From the NCBI GenBank assembly GCA_021826315.1, contig JAKAZZ010000003.1, positions 1-64,000 of the forward strand: a stretch of 64,000 nucleotides of DNA, given 5' to 3'. The notes beneath the pieces are model-generated. The model had not been told where the DNA came from. It made no database searches and saw nothing but the letters and a program-made list of their open reading frames with translations. This document shows positions 35,092-44,098 of the stretch, piece after piece. The translations under genes were made by a program, and so were the position numbers. The stretch comes from Actinomycetes bacterium (GTDB lineage Bacteria; Actinomycetota; Acidimicrobiia; Acidimicrobiales; Acidimicrobiaceae). Positions within the stretch are counted from its first letter, which is position 1; every line of letters begins with the position of its first letter.

Positions 35092-35832
35092 GTGATAACC
35101 TTTGATCTTGAACTCCTTGGAGACCTCCGTAGTGCCCGTGTGTTGGATCTCGGGGCCGGAGGAGGGCGTCACTCGATCGCCGCACTCGAACGAGGCGCCG
35201 AAGTTGTTAGCTATGAAATCTCGCTCGACCTCCTTGTTGAGATCAAGGGAGCAATTGCCGGAGCGGAAGAGTACCTGGGACTTGAAGGCGGCAATCTATT
35301 GGATCGGTCCAGCCAGGTTTTAGGTGATGGTCGACTTTTGCCATTCGGTGATGAGGTCTTTGACGTTGTTCTGGTGAGTGAAGTGCTCGAACACATCTTT
35401 GAAGACGTCGCGGTTATGGCTGAGGTACGGCGAGTTCTGAAGAGGGACGGCATTGCTGCGGCATCGGTCCCCCGTTACTTTGGTGAACTCGTTAATTGGC
35501 TCCTTTCAAAAGAGTATCATTCGGCCAAAGGGGGCCACATAAGAATCTATAGAAGGTCGCAGCTTCTGAGAAGGTTCAGTACCGCAGGTCTTAGCTTTGT
35601 TGTTTCCACCTACCATCACGGCCTGCATACACCTTATTGGTGGTTGAAGTCAGCAGTTGGTATCGAAAACAGTAGGAATAGGGTCGTCTCAAAGTACCAC
35701 TCTAAATTGGTTGCAGTGATGATGGGTGAAGAGAAAAACCTAGAAAAGCTAGAGGCAAAATTATTGAACGGGCTCATGGGTAAGTCGTTCTCTGTGTATT
35801 TAAGGCGTGATGATGCAATTGCGACAAAGTAG
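35092..35832 (+). CDS. Class I SAM-dependent methyltransferase
   Basis: This 246-residue methyltransferase shows motif I as VLDLGAGGGRHSIAA near residues 16-30, the acidic strand-2 end in SYEISLD, and DVVLVSEVLEHIFED, typical of the Methyltransf_11 group. The C-terminal third contains an HHGLHTPYWWLKSAVG stretch that could bind a hydrophobic acceptor. It starts with GTG 35092, 3 nt after the glycosyltransferase stop, and its 3' end overlaps the next gene by 26 nt. Tight coupling suggests that glycosyltransfer and methylation act on one molecule. The acceptor is unknown. Confidence 0.85.
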   Translation: MITFDLELLGDLRSARVLDLGAGGGRHSIAALERGAEVVSYEISLDLLVEIKGAIAGAEEYLGLEGGNLLDRSSQVLGDGRLLPFGDEVFDVVLVSEVLEHIFEDVAVMAEVRRVLKRDGIAAASVPRYFGELVNWLLSKEYHSAKGGHIRIYRRSQLLRRFSTAGLSFVVSTYHHGLHTPYWWLKSAVGIENSRNRVVSKYHSKLVAVMMGEEKNLEKLEAKLLNGLMGKSFSVYLRRDDAIATK

Positions 35833-36886
35833 CGACCTATCTGAATTTGACGCCTTTGCAAACTCTGATCTAACCCTCTCTCAGTTGGAGATCGAGGCGA
35901 GTGCCATGTGGATGGAGTCTCTTCAGCTCGAATCCGGTCTCATTCCTTGGCACAGCGGTGGCCACATCGACCCTTGGAACCACATTGAATCAGTTGTAGC
36001 GCTTGCTATTGGCAATAGGGAATTTGCGGTAAGAAGAGCACTTGATGGACTTTTGAAACTTCAGAATAGAGATGGGTCGTTTTGTCACTTTTACCTATAT
36101 AACGGGGTGAAAGAGGCTGATCGCGATCCAAATGTAATCTGTTATCTCGGGGTTGGAATGTTAGCTATAGCATCAATCTACGGCCTTGAATTTGTGAGTC
36201 CATACTCTCAAATGTTAATCGATGGCGTAAATTACGTCCTTTCGATTCAACGTAATGATGGGCTTCTGCCAGCATTAGTTACTCCAGATGGATCCGAAAA
36301 GGGTAGGCCTCTCAGGGCGGCTAACTGCTCGATTATGACCTCACTTGACGCGGCGATTGTCTATGGCGAAGCTGCGAACTTTAGTCCGTCGCTCCTACAA
36401 TCTTGGCGTGACTGCCTCTTCCTGCTCAGGAATGCCTACATAGGCGCCGCTGATGAAAAGTTCGCAGCTACCGATGATTGGGCTATGGATTGGTACTATC
36501 CCGTCCTTGCGATGGCAGGAGTCGAAGGAGCTGACCTTCAAGAGCGATTTTCATCGGGTTTGGATCGATTCTTTGACAAAGGGCTCGGCATTCGCTGCAA
36601 GGCCTCTAACAGCTGGTATACGGCGGCAGAGACCGCGGAAGCTTCAATTGCGGCACTAATGATCGGCGACTTCGAACGGGCCAGAGAGATCTATGAGACG
36701 CTGAGTCGATTTCGAGCTCATAACGGAGGATATATGACGGGAATCGTAGAGCCTCAGGGCGTCACCTTTCCCCCGGCCGAGCAGTCAAGTTATACTACGG
36801 CCGCAGTTGTTATTGCCTCGTCGATGCTTGCTAGAGGTGTCCCCTTCTCTAACTTTACAGACGCCATTTGCAGTTTGGGACTCTAA
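35807..36886 (+). CDS. Alpha/alpha-toroid (prenyltransferase-like) protein
   Basis: The 359-residue protein consists of repeated helix pairs with the aromatic/glycine-rich motifs of the terpene-cyclase/prenyltransferase toroid: ESGLIPWHSGGHIDPWNHI (about 40-58), LLKLQNRDGSFCHFY, VLSIQRNDGLLPAL, and DWAMDWYYPVLAMAG near residue 222. It lacks a plain DxDD cyclase motif and no signal peptide is seen. In such neighbourhoods it is usually annotated as prenyltransferase, but it may act as a glycosidase-like or carbohydrate-binding toroid. The GTG/ATG start lies within the methyltransferase gene (26-nt overlap). Its stop overlaps that of a convergent methyltransferase gene. Confidence 0.75.
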   Translation: MMMQLRQSSDLSEFDAFANSDLTLSQLEIEASAMWMESLQLESGLIPWHSGGHIDPWNHIESVVALAIGNREFAVRRALDGLLKLQNRDGSFCHFYLYNGVKEADRDPNVICYLGVGMLAIASIYGLEFVSPYSQMLIDGVNYVLSIQRNDGLLPALVTPDGSEKGRPLRAANCSIMTSLDAAIVYGEAANFSPSLLQSWRDCLFLLRNAYIGAADEKFAATDDWAMDWYYPVLAMAGVEGADLQERFSSGLDRFFDKGLGIRCKASNSWYTAAETAEASIAALMIGDFERAREIYETLSRFRAHNGGYMTGIVEPQGVTFPPAEQSSYTTAAVVIASSMLARGVPFSNFTDAICSLGL

Positions 36887-37533
36887 CGGCGCCGCAAAAA
36901 GTAGAGTGAACCTAAGTTCGAGGCGTGTGTGAATTGCTCGGATGCCACCGCTCTGGTGTAGATCTCAAATGGAGGCCTCCCACCCCTCGTAGGATCCTCA
37001 AAGACGTCGTGAATTGCCAAGATTCCTCCCCTGCGCACCAACGGAGCATATGCAAAGTAGTCGTTGAAGGCAACCTCTTCTCCGTGGCCACCATCGATAA
37101 AGATGAAATCAGCGCGATCCCGTAGAAATATTGAGGCCACGGCCGTCGAAGCTGTTACTGGTGCGACGTAAGCGTCGAGATTGAGAGAGTGGATCAATGA
37201 TCGAAAACGACTCAAAGTGCTAATGGTTTCTCGTTCGCGATCGTATAGCGCCTGATCGAAGCTCTCCCAAGCCGGTCCATTCTCTTCGCTTCCGAGGTGG
37301 TGGTCGATTGATGCAACTACTCCGGCTGTCTCTTTGGCGGCAACTCCTAGAAATGCTGTAGAGGTTCCACAGTATGAACCAACTTCGATGGCGTAACCCG
37401 ACCCCTCGCTCATAGCGTTCCTTGCCTCTTCAAAGAGTTTGATACCTTCTTCAAATGTGAAGAAGCCTCTATTTAGAGTCGAGATTTTCTCCAGCGTCGA
37501 AAGGACCGCCGGGGACAAAGTATTTGAGTTCAT
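36883..37533 (-). CDS. Class I SAM methyltransferase, CmcI/Methyltransf_24-like
   Basis: The 216-residue protein is a compact Rossmann methyltransferase of the kind seen near glycan and antibiotic genes. Motif I reads AIEVGSYCGTSTAFLG (about 47-62), the strand-2 aspartate is in ASIDHHLGSEE, and DFIFIDGGHGEEVAFNDY is the metal/catalytic region typical of the CmcI/Methyltransf_24 class. The gene is convergent with the toroid-protein gene; their stop codons overlap by 4 nt. It is probably part of the same modification cassette, although transcribed from the other side. The histidine kinase gene follows on the same strand after 14 bp in the downstream-to-upstream direction. Confidence 0.82.
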   Translation of the reverse strand: MNSNTLSPAVLSTLEKISTLNRGFFTFEEGIKLFEEARNAMSEGSGYAIEVGSYCGTSTAFLGVAAKETAGVVASIDHHLGSEENGPAWESFDQALYDRERETISTLSRFRSLIHSLNLDAYVAPVTASTAVASIFLRDRADFIFIDGGHGEEVAFNDYFAYAPLVRRGGILAIHDVFEDPTRGGRPPFEIYTRAVASEQFTHASNLGSLYFLRRR

Positions 37534-37547
37534 CCTTGTAAATTACT

Positions 37548-38897
37548 TCACTGATCTAGATGTTGAACGAGTAATGGAAAAATTAGTGAAAATCCAGATC
37601 CTTGCTGGTAGGTTGATTCGACCTCGATATGGCCACCTATATTGAGGGATGCTCGCCGGGCAATTGCCAGACCTAATCCACTACCTCCTCTTTCGCGATC
37701 TCTAGCCTCGTCGACGCGGTAAAGGCGCTCGAATATCTTTGTCAGTTCCTCATCTTTGATTCCGATCCCTTGGTCAATGACTGTAACTCGATACATGTCA
37801 TCACTTTGCCTTCGCCCCGTTATTTTCACCGTTGATTTTTCATTCGAGTAGCGAATTGCATTTGTCATGAAATTGTTAAGTACCATCTCGATGAGGCGTC
37901 GGTCTTGGTAGAGCTGCGCCTCATCTACATCGATCTCGATTTGTATAAGCTTTTCTCGCGCGGAGATGATGAATCGTCCGTATAGAGATCTCGCCAACTC
38001 TGAGGAGCTGAAGTGCTCTTTGGAGACTGTGTCGAGGAATTCGAGGTGGTTCAGAGACCGGAGGTCGTCGAGGAGCAGTCTGATTCGCTTTGTCTCGGAG
38101 GAGATTAGCGACGAAGCCTCTTCAATCTCTTCTTCATCGTCGATTATTTGATCTGCGATCGCTATAGCTAGGCCACTTACCGCGCTGATTGGAGTCGCAA
38201 TTTCGTGTGCAAGATCAGATAGGAAGCGTCTCTGCTCTTGGTCTCCCTCTTCGAGCGTCTTTGCCATCCTGTCAAAAGCTGATGCCAATCTTTCAAATTC
38301 AGGAGGTAAAGCGCTCTCAATTCTCGCACTAAGGTCACCGGCCTCGATGCGTGTTACGACTTTGGTGGTTGCCTCAACCGAGTTACCTATTTCACGTGCA
38401 ATAATTGCGGTCGCCCAAAAGGCGCCTATGAGTACCCCGATGATAACGACTGCACTAATTGCTGTCAGTTCGGCGCTCACTGGCGTTGGATTAGCGTGAG
38501 GTGCGACTACTAGAACGCTATATTTGCCGTCGGGAGAAGTCTTGGTCGAAGTGACTTGGCCCGTTATCTTGCCTAGGTCCGAGGTGGCGTAGGTCCTTTT
38601 CCCGTTGGTATAGACAGCGACATAGAAACCCTTGGCCTCGTCGGTGGCGTTATCTATCGCTTGTTGTGATGCGTGGTTTTGTACCAGCTGAAGGACGGCG
38701 GTTGCAATTGCTTGTGAGGTCTGCTCGAGATCAGTTCTTTGACTTATGCGGGTCAATTGAGTCGCTAATGTGAACGAGACGACAATCCCTATTGCGCCCG
38801 TGAGAAAGAGTACTGAGAGGACCCTAGATCGGATCGACTTTACCCGCCGTCGAGGGGTTGGATTTTGGGTATTTTCAGGCGTCAAGTCTGTAGCCAA
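37548..38897 (-). CDS. Sensor histidine kinase (HAMP, HisKA, HATPase)
   Basis: The 449-residue membrane kinase has two helices (about 26-48 and 144-166) bounding a 95-residue extracytoplasmic sensor, then HAMP, the phospho-acceptor H231 in DLAHEIATPIS, and an intact ATP domain. That domain shows the N-box NNFMTNAIRYSN, the G1 box DQGIGIKD and the G2 box GGSGLGLAIA. The signal is unknown. A TTG start at 38897 is embedded in the 3' end of the response-regulator gene (23-nt overlap) and preceded by GAGGGGAG, so both are made together. Class and order are those of OmpR-type two-component systems. Confidence 0.92.
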   Translation of the reverse strand: MATDLTPENTQNPTPRRRVKSIRSRVLSVLFLTGAIGIVVSFTLATQLTRISQRTDLEQTSQAIATAVLQLVQNHASQQAIDNATDEAKGFYVAVYTNGKRTYATSDLGKITGQVTSTKTSPDGKYSVLVVAPHANPTPVSAELTAISAVVIIGVLIGAFWATAIIAREIGNSVEATTKVVTRIEAGDLSARIESALPPEFERLASAFDRMAKTLEEGDQEQRRFLSDLAHEIATPISAVSGLAIAIADQIIDDEEEIEEASSLISSETKRIRLLLDDLRSLNHLEFLDTVSKEHFSSSELARSLYGRFIISAREKLIQIEIDVDEAQLYQDRRLIEMVLNNFMTNAIRYSNEKSTVKITGRRQSDDMYRVTVIDQGIGIKDEELTKIFERLYRVDEARDRERGGSGLGLAIARRASLNIGGHIEVESTYQQGSGFSLIFPLLVQHLDQ

Positions 38898-39558
38898 CTC
38901 CCCTCAGGGACGTGATGGTGGCTGAATCGCCTAGCTTCTTTCGCAATGAAGCTACGTGGACATCGATTGTCTTTTCAGTTATGTAGGTAGTGCCCCATGC
39001 AGCCAAGAGCAGCGCTTCCCTAGTAAAGACTTTGCCGGGTGAAGATGCGAGTTTCAAAATTAGGTCGAATTCGCGACGCGAGAGGTCTACGTCCTTTCCC
39101 TCTACAATGCATCGCCTTGAATTTGGGTCGATGATTAGGCCCCCGCCAACGTTGATAATTGTATCTGTTGAAGTCTCGGAGAGGGCACCGCTCGCTCTTC
39201 GAAGATGAGCCCTCACCCTTGCTATTACTTCGGGTGCGGAAAATGGTTTGGTTATGTAGTCGTCAGCACCTATCTCGAGGCCAGCTACCCGAGAGCTCTC
39301 CTCGCCTTTAGCCGTAACCATAATGAGTGGTATGTCGCTCTTGCGTCGAATGTTTTTAACGAGTTCAAAGCCATCCATGCCTGGCATCATGACATCGAGT
39401 AGTGCAATGTCTACCTGCTGTCGTTCGAAGATGCTTAATGCCGCTTGGGCATCGCCGGCCTCTAGAACGTTGAAACCCTCTTTTTTCAAATAGCTCACTA
39501 GGATGCGACGCAGTGCCACCTCATCGTCTACGACTAGGACGGTTTGTCGATCTTCCAT
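38875..39558 (-). CDS. OmpR-family response regulator
   Basis: The 227-residue regulator has a receiver domain (about 6-117) with the acidic pair DD11-12, phosphoacceptor D55 in LLDVMMPGMDGFE and K104-like residue in YITKPF. A winged-helix DNA-binding domain (about 130-225) ends in TITSLRGVGYRLDA. It controls transcription after phosphorylation by the kinase translated from the overlapping frame downstream. GGGAGG lies 6-7 nt before ATG 39558. The target genes are unknown; aminopeptidase N is the upstream neighbour on the same strand, separated by a hairpin. Confidence 0.93.
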   Translation of the reverse strand: MEDRQTVLVVDDEVALRRILVSYLKKEGFNVLEAGDAQAALSIFERQQVDIALLDVMMPGMDGFELVKNIRRKSDIPLIMVTAKGEESSRVAGLEIGADDYITKPFSAPEVIARVRAHLRRASGALSETSTDTIINVGGGLIIDPNSRRCIVEGKDVDLSRREFDLILKLASSPGKVFTREALLLAAWGTTYITEKTIDVHVASLRKKLGDSATITSLRGVGYRLDA

Positions 39559-39619
39559 ATCTTCCTCCCTATTGGGTGGGTCTGGTCACATCCCACTTCA
39601 GCTATCACTCTGAAAAGTT

Positions 39620-39660
39620 AATGGCCGCTACGTGCAGTGTTACCTGTCGTTGCGGCCATT
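39620..39660 (-). terminator. Stem-loop after aminopeptidase N gene
   Basis: AATGGCCGC (39620-39628) and GCGGCCATT (39652-39660) form a perfect 9-bp stem with a 23-nt loop. Read on the minus strand, it lies 31 nt after the aminopeptidase stop and is followed by a short AACTTTT run, a weak T-tract. It may separate the aminopeptidase transcript from the two-component operon. Confidence 0.5.
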
Positions 39661-39690
39661 TTACTAAACGTTTACCGTGAAGTGCCTTGT

Positions 39691-42231
39691 CTAGCCGATC
39701 GTTGAACGGATTCGATTGCTCAAGTTCTGATTTACCTCGAACCGTTCTTTGATTTGCGTCAATCTCTTCCCCGTTTCGGGAAGGATAATGCTGCTCAAAA
39801 AGTTTCGCACTTCTGACGAGCGGGCGCTAATCGAAGGGCCATAGAGAGCGGATATTCCCTCGAGCATCCTTGGTACGGCTGAGGCTGGATAGATCTCGAG
39901 AAGCTGGGCGTAATTCGACCTAATGAAGTCGAAGGTCGCCTCCCCTGCCGACGCCGAACCGAGCATCGATGAAAGCACAAACGGTGCATCTTGGCTACGG
40001 ATTTCGCTTATTGCTAGCGAAAGGGTGCGGTCAATTAGCGAAGGATCTTTGAATTCGCCGAGCCCACTTAGGTAACGCTGTTCTTCTACCGGGTCCTGAG
40101 CATTTCTGTACTTGTCCAGAATGAATGCGTAATCTGCTTCATCGCCGTTGTATGCGACGATAGCGATGATCGAAGCAGCAAGTTCGGGATCGAGAGACTT
40201 CTCTTGTGACATATCGAGACGGAATTCGGAGTTCGCAAAGGAGATTACCTCTTGATCCTGCCCGATTGTTCCAAGGATGTCCAAAGCTCGTCGCCTTGAG
40301 GAGCTTTGAGACGCCGAGTCGCCATCTGAACTTTTAAATCCGAGGGTCTCGAGCACGGGACCAAATAGGTCGTGAGCTAGCTCCATTACCTTTTCCGTAG
40401 CTGAACCTGAAACTGCCTTGGCATACGTTCCGAGCGCACGAGCGATGATCGCGTCGATAGACGACTCGATTATCCCTGCACCTCGATATGCCTTGGCTAG
40501 ATCGAAGAATTCTTCGATCTCCATTTCATGGCTAAGGACAAAAGCGAAGGAGTCCGAGATCAGATTGAACGCCTCGATCTCTTCAAGGGACCCAAGATTT
40601 CGCTTTAGCTCGTCAAGGATCTCGGGCGAGTACTTGACGTGAAAGTAGCCATCGCCATGCGAATTTACAACTAGAGCTCTTTCGTTCGAAATCAGCTCGA
40701 ACGACTCATCTTCAAGAAGGACCTTCTGGTCGACACTTCCTGAAAGCGATCTAATACCGACCGGTATTTTCCAATTAGAGCCGATGGATGATTCAAGTTC
40801 CCCTTGCTCGATGAAGCTAAATGGCCTCTGCGAAATTCTGTATCCATCTGTGACCTTTTCCACGGAAATTACGGGAAGGCCGCCTTGAAAGACCCAAGAA
40901 TCCATGATTGACCGTATCGGGGCATCTTCGGCCTCCTCGATTGCGTCCCAAAGATCCGTGGTTTCAGCGTTAGCGTATGAATACTTGCGAAGATAATTGG
41001 TTACTCCCGCTCTGAATTTTTCAATACCTATGTATCGCTCGAGCATACGGAGAACACTGCCACCCTTTTCGTAGGTGAGAAGGTCAAACATTCCTTGGCA
41101 ATCACTTGGATGGCGAACTGGGAACTCTATCGGCCGTGTTGCATGAAGTGCATCGACATCTTGTGCTCGACCCTTCGAGATACCGAATGATACCCAACGC
41201 TTCCACTTTGGCTCGAAGGCATCACAGCACAATACCTCCATGTACGTTGCGAAGGCCTCATTCAACCAGATTCCGTTCCACCACTTCATCGTTGCTAGGT
41301 CCCCGAACCACATGTGGGCGATCTCGTGGGCGATTACGTCAACTGCACGTTCAAGTTCTGGTTGTGAGGCAGTCGTTTCGTCGATAACTACTAGAGGTTC
41401 TCGGAAGGTTATGGCACCTAGGTTTTCCATGGCTCCGGCAGCGAAGTCAGGAATGGCAATTAGGTCCATCTTGGTTCCGGGATATTCAATCCCAAAGAAG
41501 TCAGTGAAGAAGTTGAGCGAGTGTTCAGCGACCTTTAGCGCAAAGCTAGTCATATCGCCCCACCCGGGACGGTGTACAACGCGTATTGGCACGCCTCGAA
41601 CTATTTTTGCCTCAGTCGCTTCGAGTTTTCCGACGACGAAAGCGACGAGATACGTCGACATCTTCATGGTCTCTTCGAAGACAACTAACTTCTTGCCATT
41701 GGCGAGATTTGTTGACGACACTTCAGAGCCATTTGAGATCGCGAGGTGGTCCGCCTCGACCTCGAGAGAGACGTTAAAGGTTGCTTTGAATGCTGGCTCG
41801 TCGAAGCATGGGAAAGCTCTACGTGCATCCGTAGCTTCGAATTGAGTAGTGGCGATTGCGACCGTGTTGCCTTCCGCATCGCGATAGTGGCTCTTGTAGA
41901 ACCCAGCCAGTTTGTCGTTTAGCACACCAGTAAATTCAATAATGATCTTTACCTCACCTGGCGTAAGCGGCGATGAAGTGGTGATCTCTGCTATTTCGTT
42001 CGGTTCGTCGAGGATGTAGGTGGCCGCATTTAAGTTGTCCTTCTGGGACACTTCAACCTTTACGAACTCTAATTCGGCGTAGTTGAGTCGAAAGGCGGAT
42101 GTCGGAACTTCGAGTTGACAGTCGATCTCTACGCGCCCTTTGAACGAAGCCATCTCAATATCAGGGGCTAGGTAAAGGTTGTAATTCTGTGGTTTCAAAT
42201 AGTCGTATAAGCGATATGGTTCTTGAGTCAC
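39691..42231 (-). CDS. pepN: Aminopeptidase N (M1 family)
   Basis: The 846-residue zinc aminopeptidase removes N-terminal residues from peptides in the cytosol. The substrate-anchoring GAMEN motif is at residues 266-270, the zinc motif HEIAH at 302-306, and the third ligand E325 in WLNEAFATYME. The long helical C-terminal domain (about 450-846) is ERAP1/TAF-like, as in actinobacterial PepN. Length is standard. The GTG start at 42231 follows a GGTAGGG stretch. It is monocistronic, divergent from a PfkB kinase gene 165 bp away. Confidence 0.94.
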   Translation of the reverse strand: MTQEPYRLYDYLKPQNYNLYLAPDIEMASFKGRVEIDCQLEVPTSAFRLNYAELEFVKVEVSQKDNLNAATYILDEPNEIAEITTSSPLTPGEVKIIIEFTGVLNDKLAGFYKSHYRDAEGNTVAIATTQFEATDARRAFPCFDEPAFKATFNVSLEVEADHLAISNGSEVSSTNLANGKKLVVFEETMKMSTYLVAFVVGKLEATEAKIVRGVPIRVVHRPGWGDMTSFALKVAEHSLNFFTDFFGIEYPGTKMDLIAIPDFAAGAMENLGAITFREPLVVIDETTASQPELERAVDVIAHEIAHMWFGDLATMKWWNGIWLNEAFATYMEVLCCDAFEPKWKRWVSFGISKGRAQDVDALHATRPIEFPVRHPSDCQGMFDLLTYEKGGSVLRMLERYIGIEKFRAGVTNYLRKYSYANAETTDLWDAIEEAEDAPIRSIMDSWVFQGGLPVISVEKVTDGYRISQRPFSFIEQGELESSIGSNWKIPVGIRSLSGSVDQKVLLEDESFELISNERALVVNSHGDGYFHVKYSPEILDELKRNLGSLEEIEAFNLISDSFAFVLSHEMEIEEFFDLAKAYRGAGIIESSIDAIIARALGTYAKAVSGSATEKVMELAHDLFGPVLETLGFKSSDGDSASQSSSRRRALDILGTIGQDQEVISFANSEFRLDMSQEKSLDPELAASIIAIVAYNGDEADYAFILDKYRNAQDPVEEQRYLSGLGEFKDPSLIDRTLSLAISEIRSQDAPFVLSSMLGSASAGEATFDFIRSNYAQLLEIYPASAVPRMLEGISALYGPSISARSSEVRNFLSSIILPETGKRLTQIKERFEVNQNLSNRIRSTIG

Positions 42232-42396
42232 CTACCCTACCGTAGTAGAAAATTCAGAATCGAGTGCACTATCGAGACTCGTTCCTGAGGTGACGTTTCG
42301 TTCGTATTCACAATGCGAGTTGGGTTAAGTCCAACCGCCTAACTGTGACCCGATCGGTAAAATCGGACAGCAGATATACGTGATTTGGAGAAGAAT

Positions 42397-43380
42397 ATGA
42401 AGATTTTCGGCATTGGACATGCAATTATGGACCTTTTCGTCGAGTCCAATGGTGAAACTCTTCGGGATTTGAACATCGATGCTGGTTCAATGACTTTGAT
42501 CAGCGAAGAAGAGTCCAGGAATCTATTGAATTTTTTTTCGCCTAATAGGTTCTCGTCGGGAGGCTCCGTAGGAAACACTCTCGCGGCCCTAGGAACTTTT
42601 GGAGTTCGCCCCACCTTCATGGGGGTTGTGGCGATGGATAGCTTTGGATCTGCCTATGTCGAGGATCTTACGAAGACCGGCGTTGTCTTCCAAGATGTAT
42701 CGAGTTCTGAGCTTGCAGATTCGACGGGCCATTGCATTGTTGTCGTGACCGAAGATGGGCAAAGGACGATGTTTACCAACCTTGGATCATCGTCGATGTT
42801 CGATTCAAACGTAGACCTTGATGACGTCATGGGCGAGGTAGATGGACAGGAGAAGGTCGTCTACCTCGAGGGCTATTTGCTAGATTCACCTAGCGGAGAT
42901 CGCCTCATTAGTGCTGTTCTTAGTAACGGACGTCCTGACTTAAGAGTTGCCCTGACGCTTTCAGACTTCTTTCTTGTAGATCGCCACCGCCAACGCATCT
43001 GGGAGATTATTAGAAGTGGCCGCGTGTCGGTGCTATTTGCGAACGAAGCTGAGATAGTTGGTCTGTGCAATGTTGACTCAGCGGAAGTCGGAGCGATGCT
43101 AGTTGCAGAGTTGGTCGAAGAGGTCGTCGTTACCCTTGGCGAAAAGGGAGCAATTGTAGCGTCGGTGGACGGAGTAGTTCGAACCCCTACAAAGGCCAGC
43201 CGTGTCGTGGATACGACCGGTGCGGGTGACCTCTTTGCCGCGGGGTATCTCTATGGCAAGTTCCAGGGGCGAGACCTAGCAACGTGTTGCCGCTTCGGAA
43301 ACCTTTGCGCTGGAGAGATAATAACCCACTTTGGAGCGCGCCTCGAGAGCGATATTAGGTCGCAATTGGCTCAAGATTAG
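42397..43380 (+). CDS. PfkB-family carbohydrate/nucleoside kinase
   Basis: The 327-residue kinase transfers the ATP gamma-phosphate to a sugar or nucleoside. The N-terminal sequence GIGHAIMDLFVE and the GGSVGNTLAALGTFG loop (about 50-64) are typical, and the catalytic C-terminal signature is VDTTGAGDLFAAGYLYG near residue 275. Overall it is closest in pattern to the adenosine-kinase-like branch, with uncertain substrate. Start ATG 42397 is preceded by GGAGAAG; a TTG at 42385 is an alternative. It converges with a receiver protein gene 9 nt away. Confidence 0.85.
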   Translation: MKIFGIGHAIMDLFVESNGETLRDLNIDAGSMTLISEEESRNLLNFFSPNRFSSGGSVGNTLAALGTFGVRPTFMGVVAMDSFGSAYVEDLTKTGVVFQDVSSSELADSTGHCIVVVTEDGQRTMFTNLGSSSMFDSNVDLDDVMGEVDGQEKVVYLEGYLLDSPSGDRLISAVLSNGRPDLRVALTLSDFFLVDRHRQRIWEIIRSGRVSVLFANEAEIVGLCNVDSAEVGAMLVAELVEEVVVTLGEKGAIVASVDGVVRTPTKASRVVDTTGAGDLFAAGYLYGKFQGRDLATCCRFGNLCAGEIITHFGARLESDIRSQLAQD

Positions 43381-43389
43381 GCGATGAGC

Positions 43390-43767
43390 CTAGATCGCAT
43401 CTCTGAAGTGCTCCTCGTACGCTTTGCTTAGTGAACGAAGCGCAGCCATAGCCTGATCCTTTGGAAAAAATATGTGGGCGCCAGCAGCCATCGCTTCGTG
43501 GCGTATGGGTGCTGAGTTCGCAGTCGAAAATGCGACTAAGAGGATCCGCGGGCTATCCTTTGATATCTCACGGATGGCACTTATGCCGTCGATTACTGGC
43601 ATTCGGAGATCAGTCATCGCGATATCTGGGTGCTCAGCGTTACAGATTGCGATCAGTTCAGCTCCGTTCCGAGCCGCTCCTACGACACTTAGGTCGGGGC
43701 AACCATCGATTGCATGCACTAAGGCTTCACGGTAGTCGTCTGAATCATCAGCTATAACTATGCGCAT
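43390..43767 (-). CDS. Stand-alone receiver-domain protein
   Basis: The 125-residue protein is a receiver domain only: acidic residues D7/D8 (IADDSDD), phosphoacceptor D53 in MTDLRMP and K103 in FFPKD, with a conserved threonine/serine position replaced by S81 (FSTANS). No DNA-binding or enzymatic domain follows. Such proteins relay phosphate or bind a partner. The frame also allows a start at 43821 (ATG), adding 18 residues without similarity; ATG 43767 gives the exact family start. The nearest kinase is the CHASE3 protein 1 kb away on the same strand, a candidate partner. Confidence 0.85.
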   Translation of the reverse strand: MRIVIADDSDDYREALVHAIDGCPDLSVVGAARNGAELIAICNAEHPDIAMTDLRMPVIDGISAIREISKDSPRILLVAFSTANSAPIRHEAMAAGAHIFFPKDQAMAALRSLSKAYEEHFRDAI

Positions 43768-44098
43768 AACCGTCTTGGCCTCATTACCTCTAACTTGAAT
43801 CCCATCAAGTATTATCGACATTACTTGCGGGTATGTGACAATTGTTGTGACTTTTTAGTAGTAAAAAAATACTACCTATCGAATATCAGGACTCTCAGGT
43901 ATTACGTCTTCGAAGAACTTCACTTCAGTCAGTACCAACGAAAAGCGTATATGGGATTTTGACCATTTTCAATTCGGCAATTCGTCTACCAACTCAGGTG
44001 CGTGGGTGACAAAGGAGCTAAAGACTTATTCCGGCGAGGTCGAACTTCATAGGGAAGGTAAAGGTCGAGGCTAAAGTCGACCCTAGTGAAGCGTTGAT

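Noticed and set aside
43845..43875. A TTTTAGTAGTA-like element resembling one upstream of crtE (minus strand, 19655-19681)
   Set aside because: The similarity is short, A/T-rich and in different orientation relative to the nearest genes; chance is likely.
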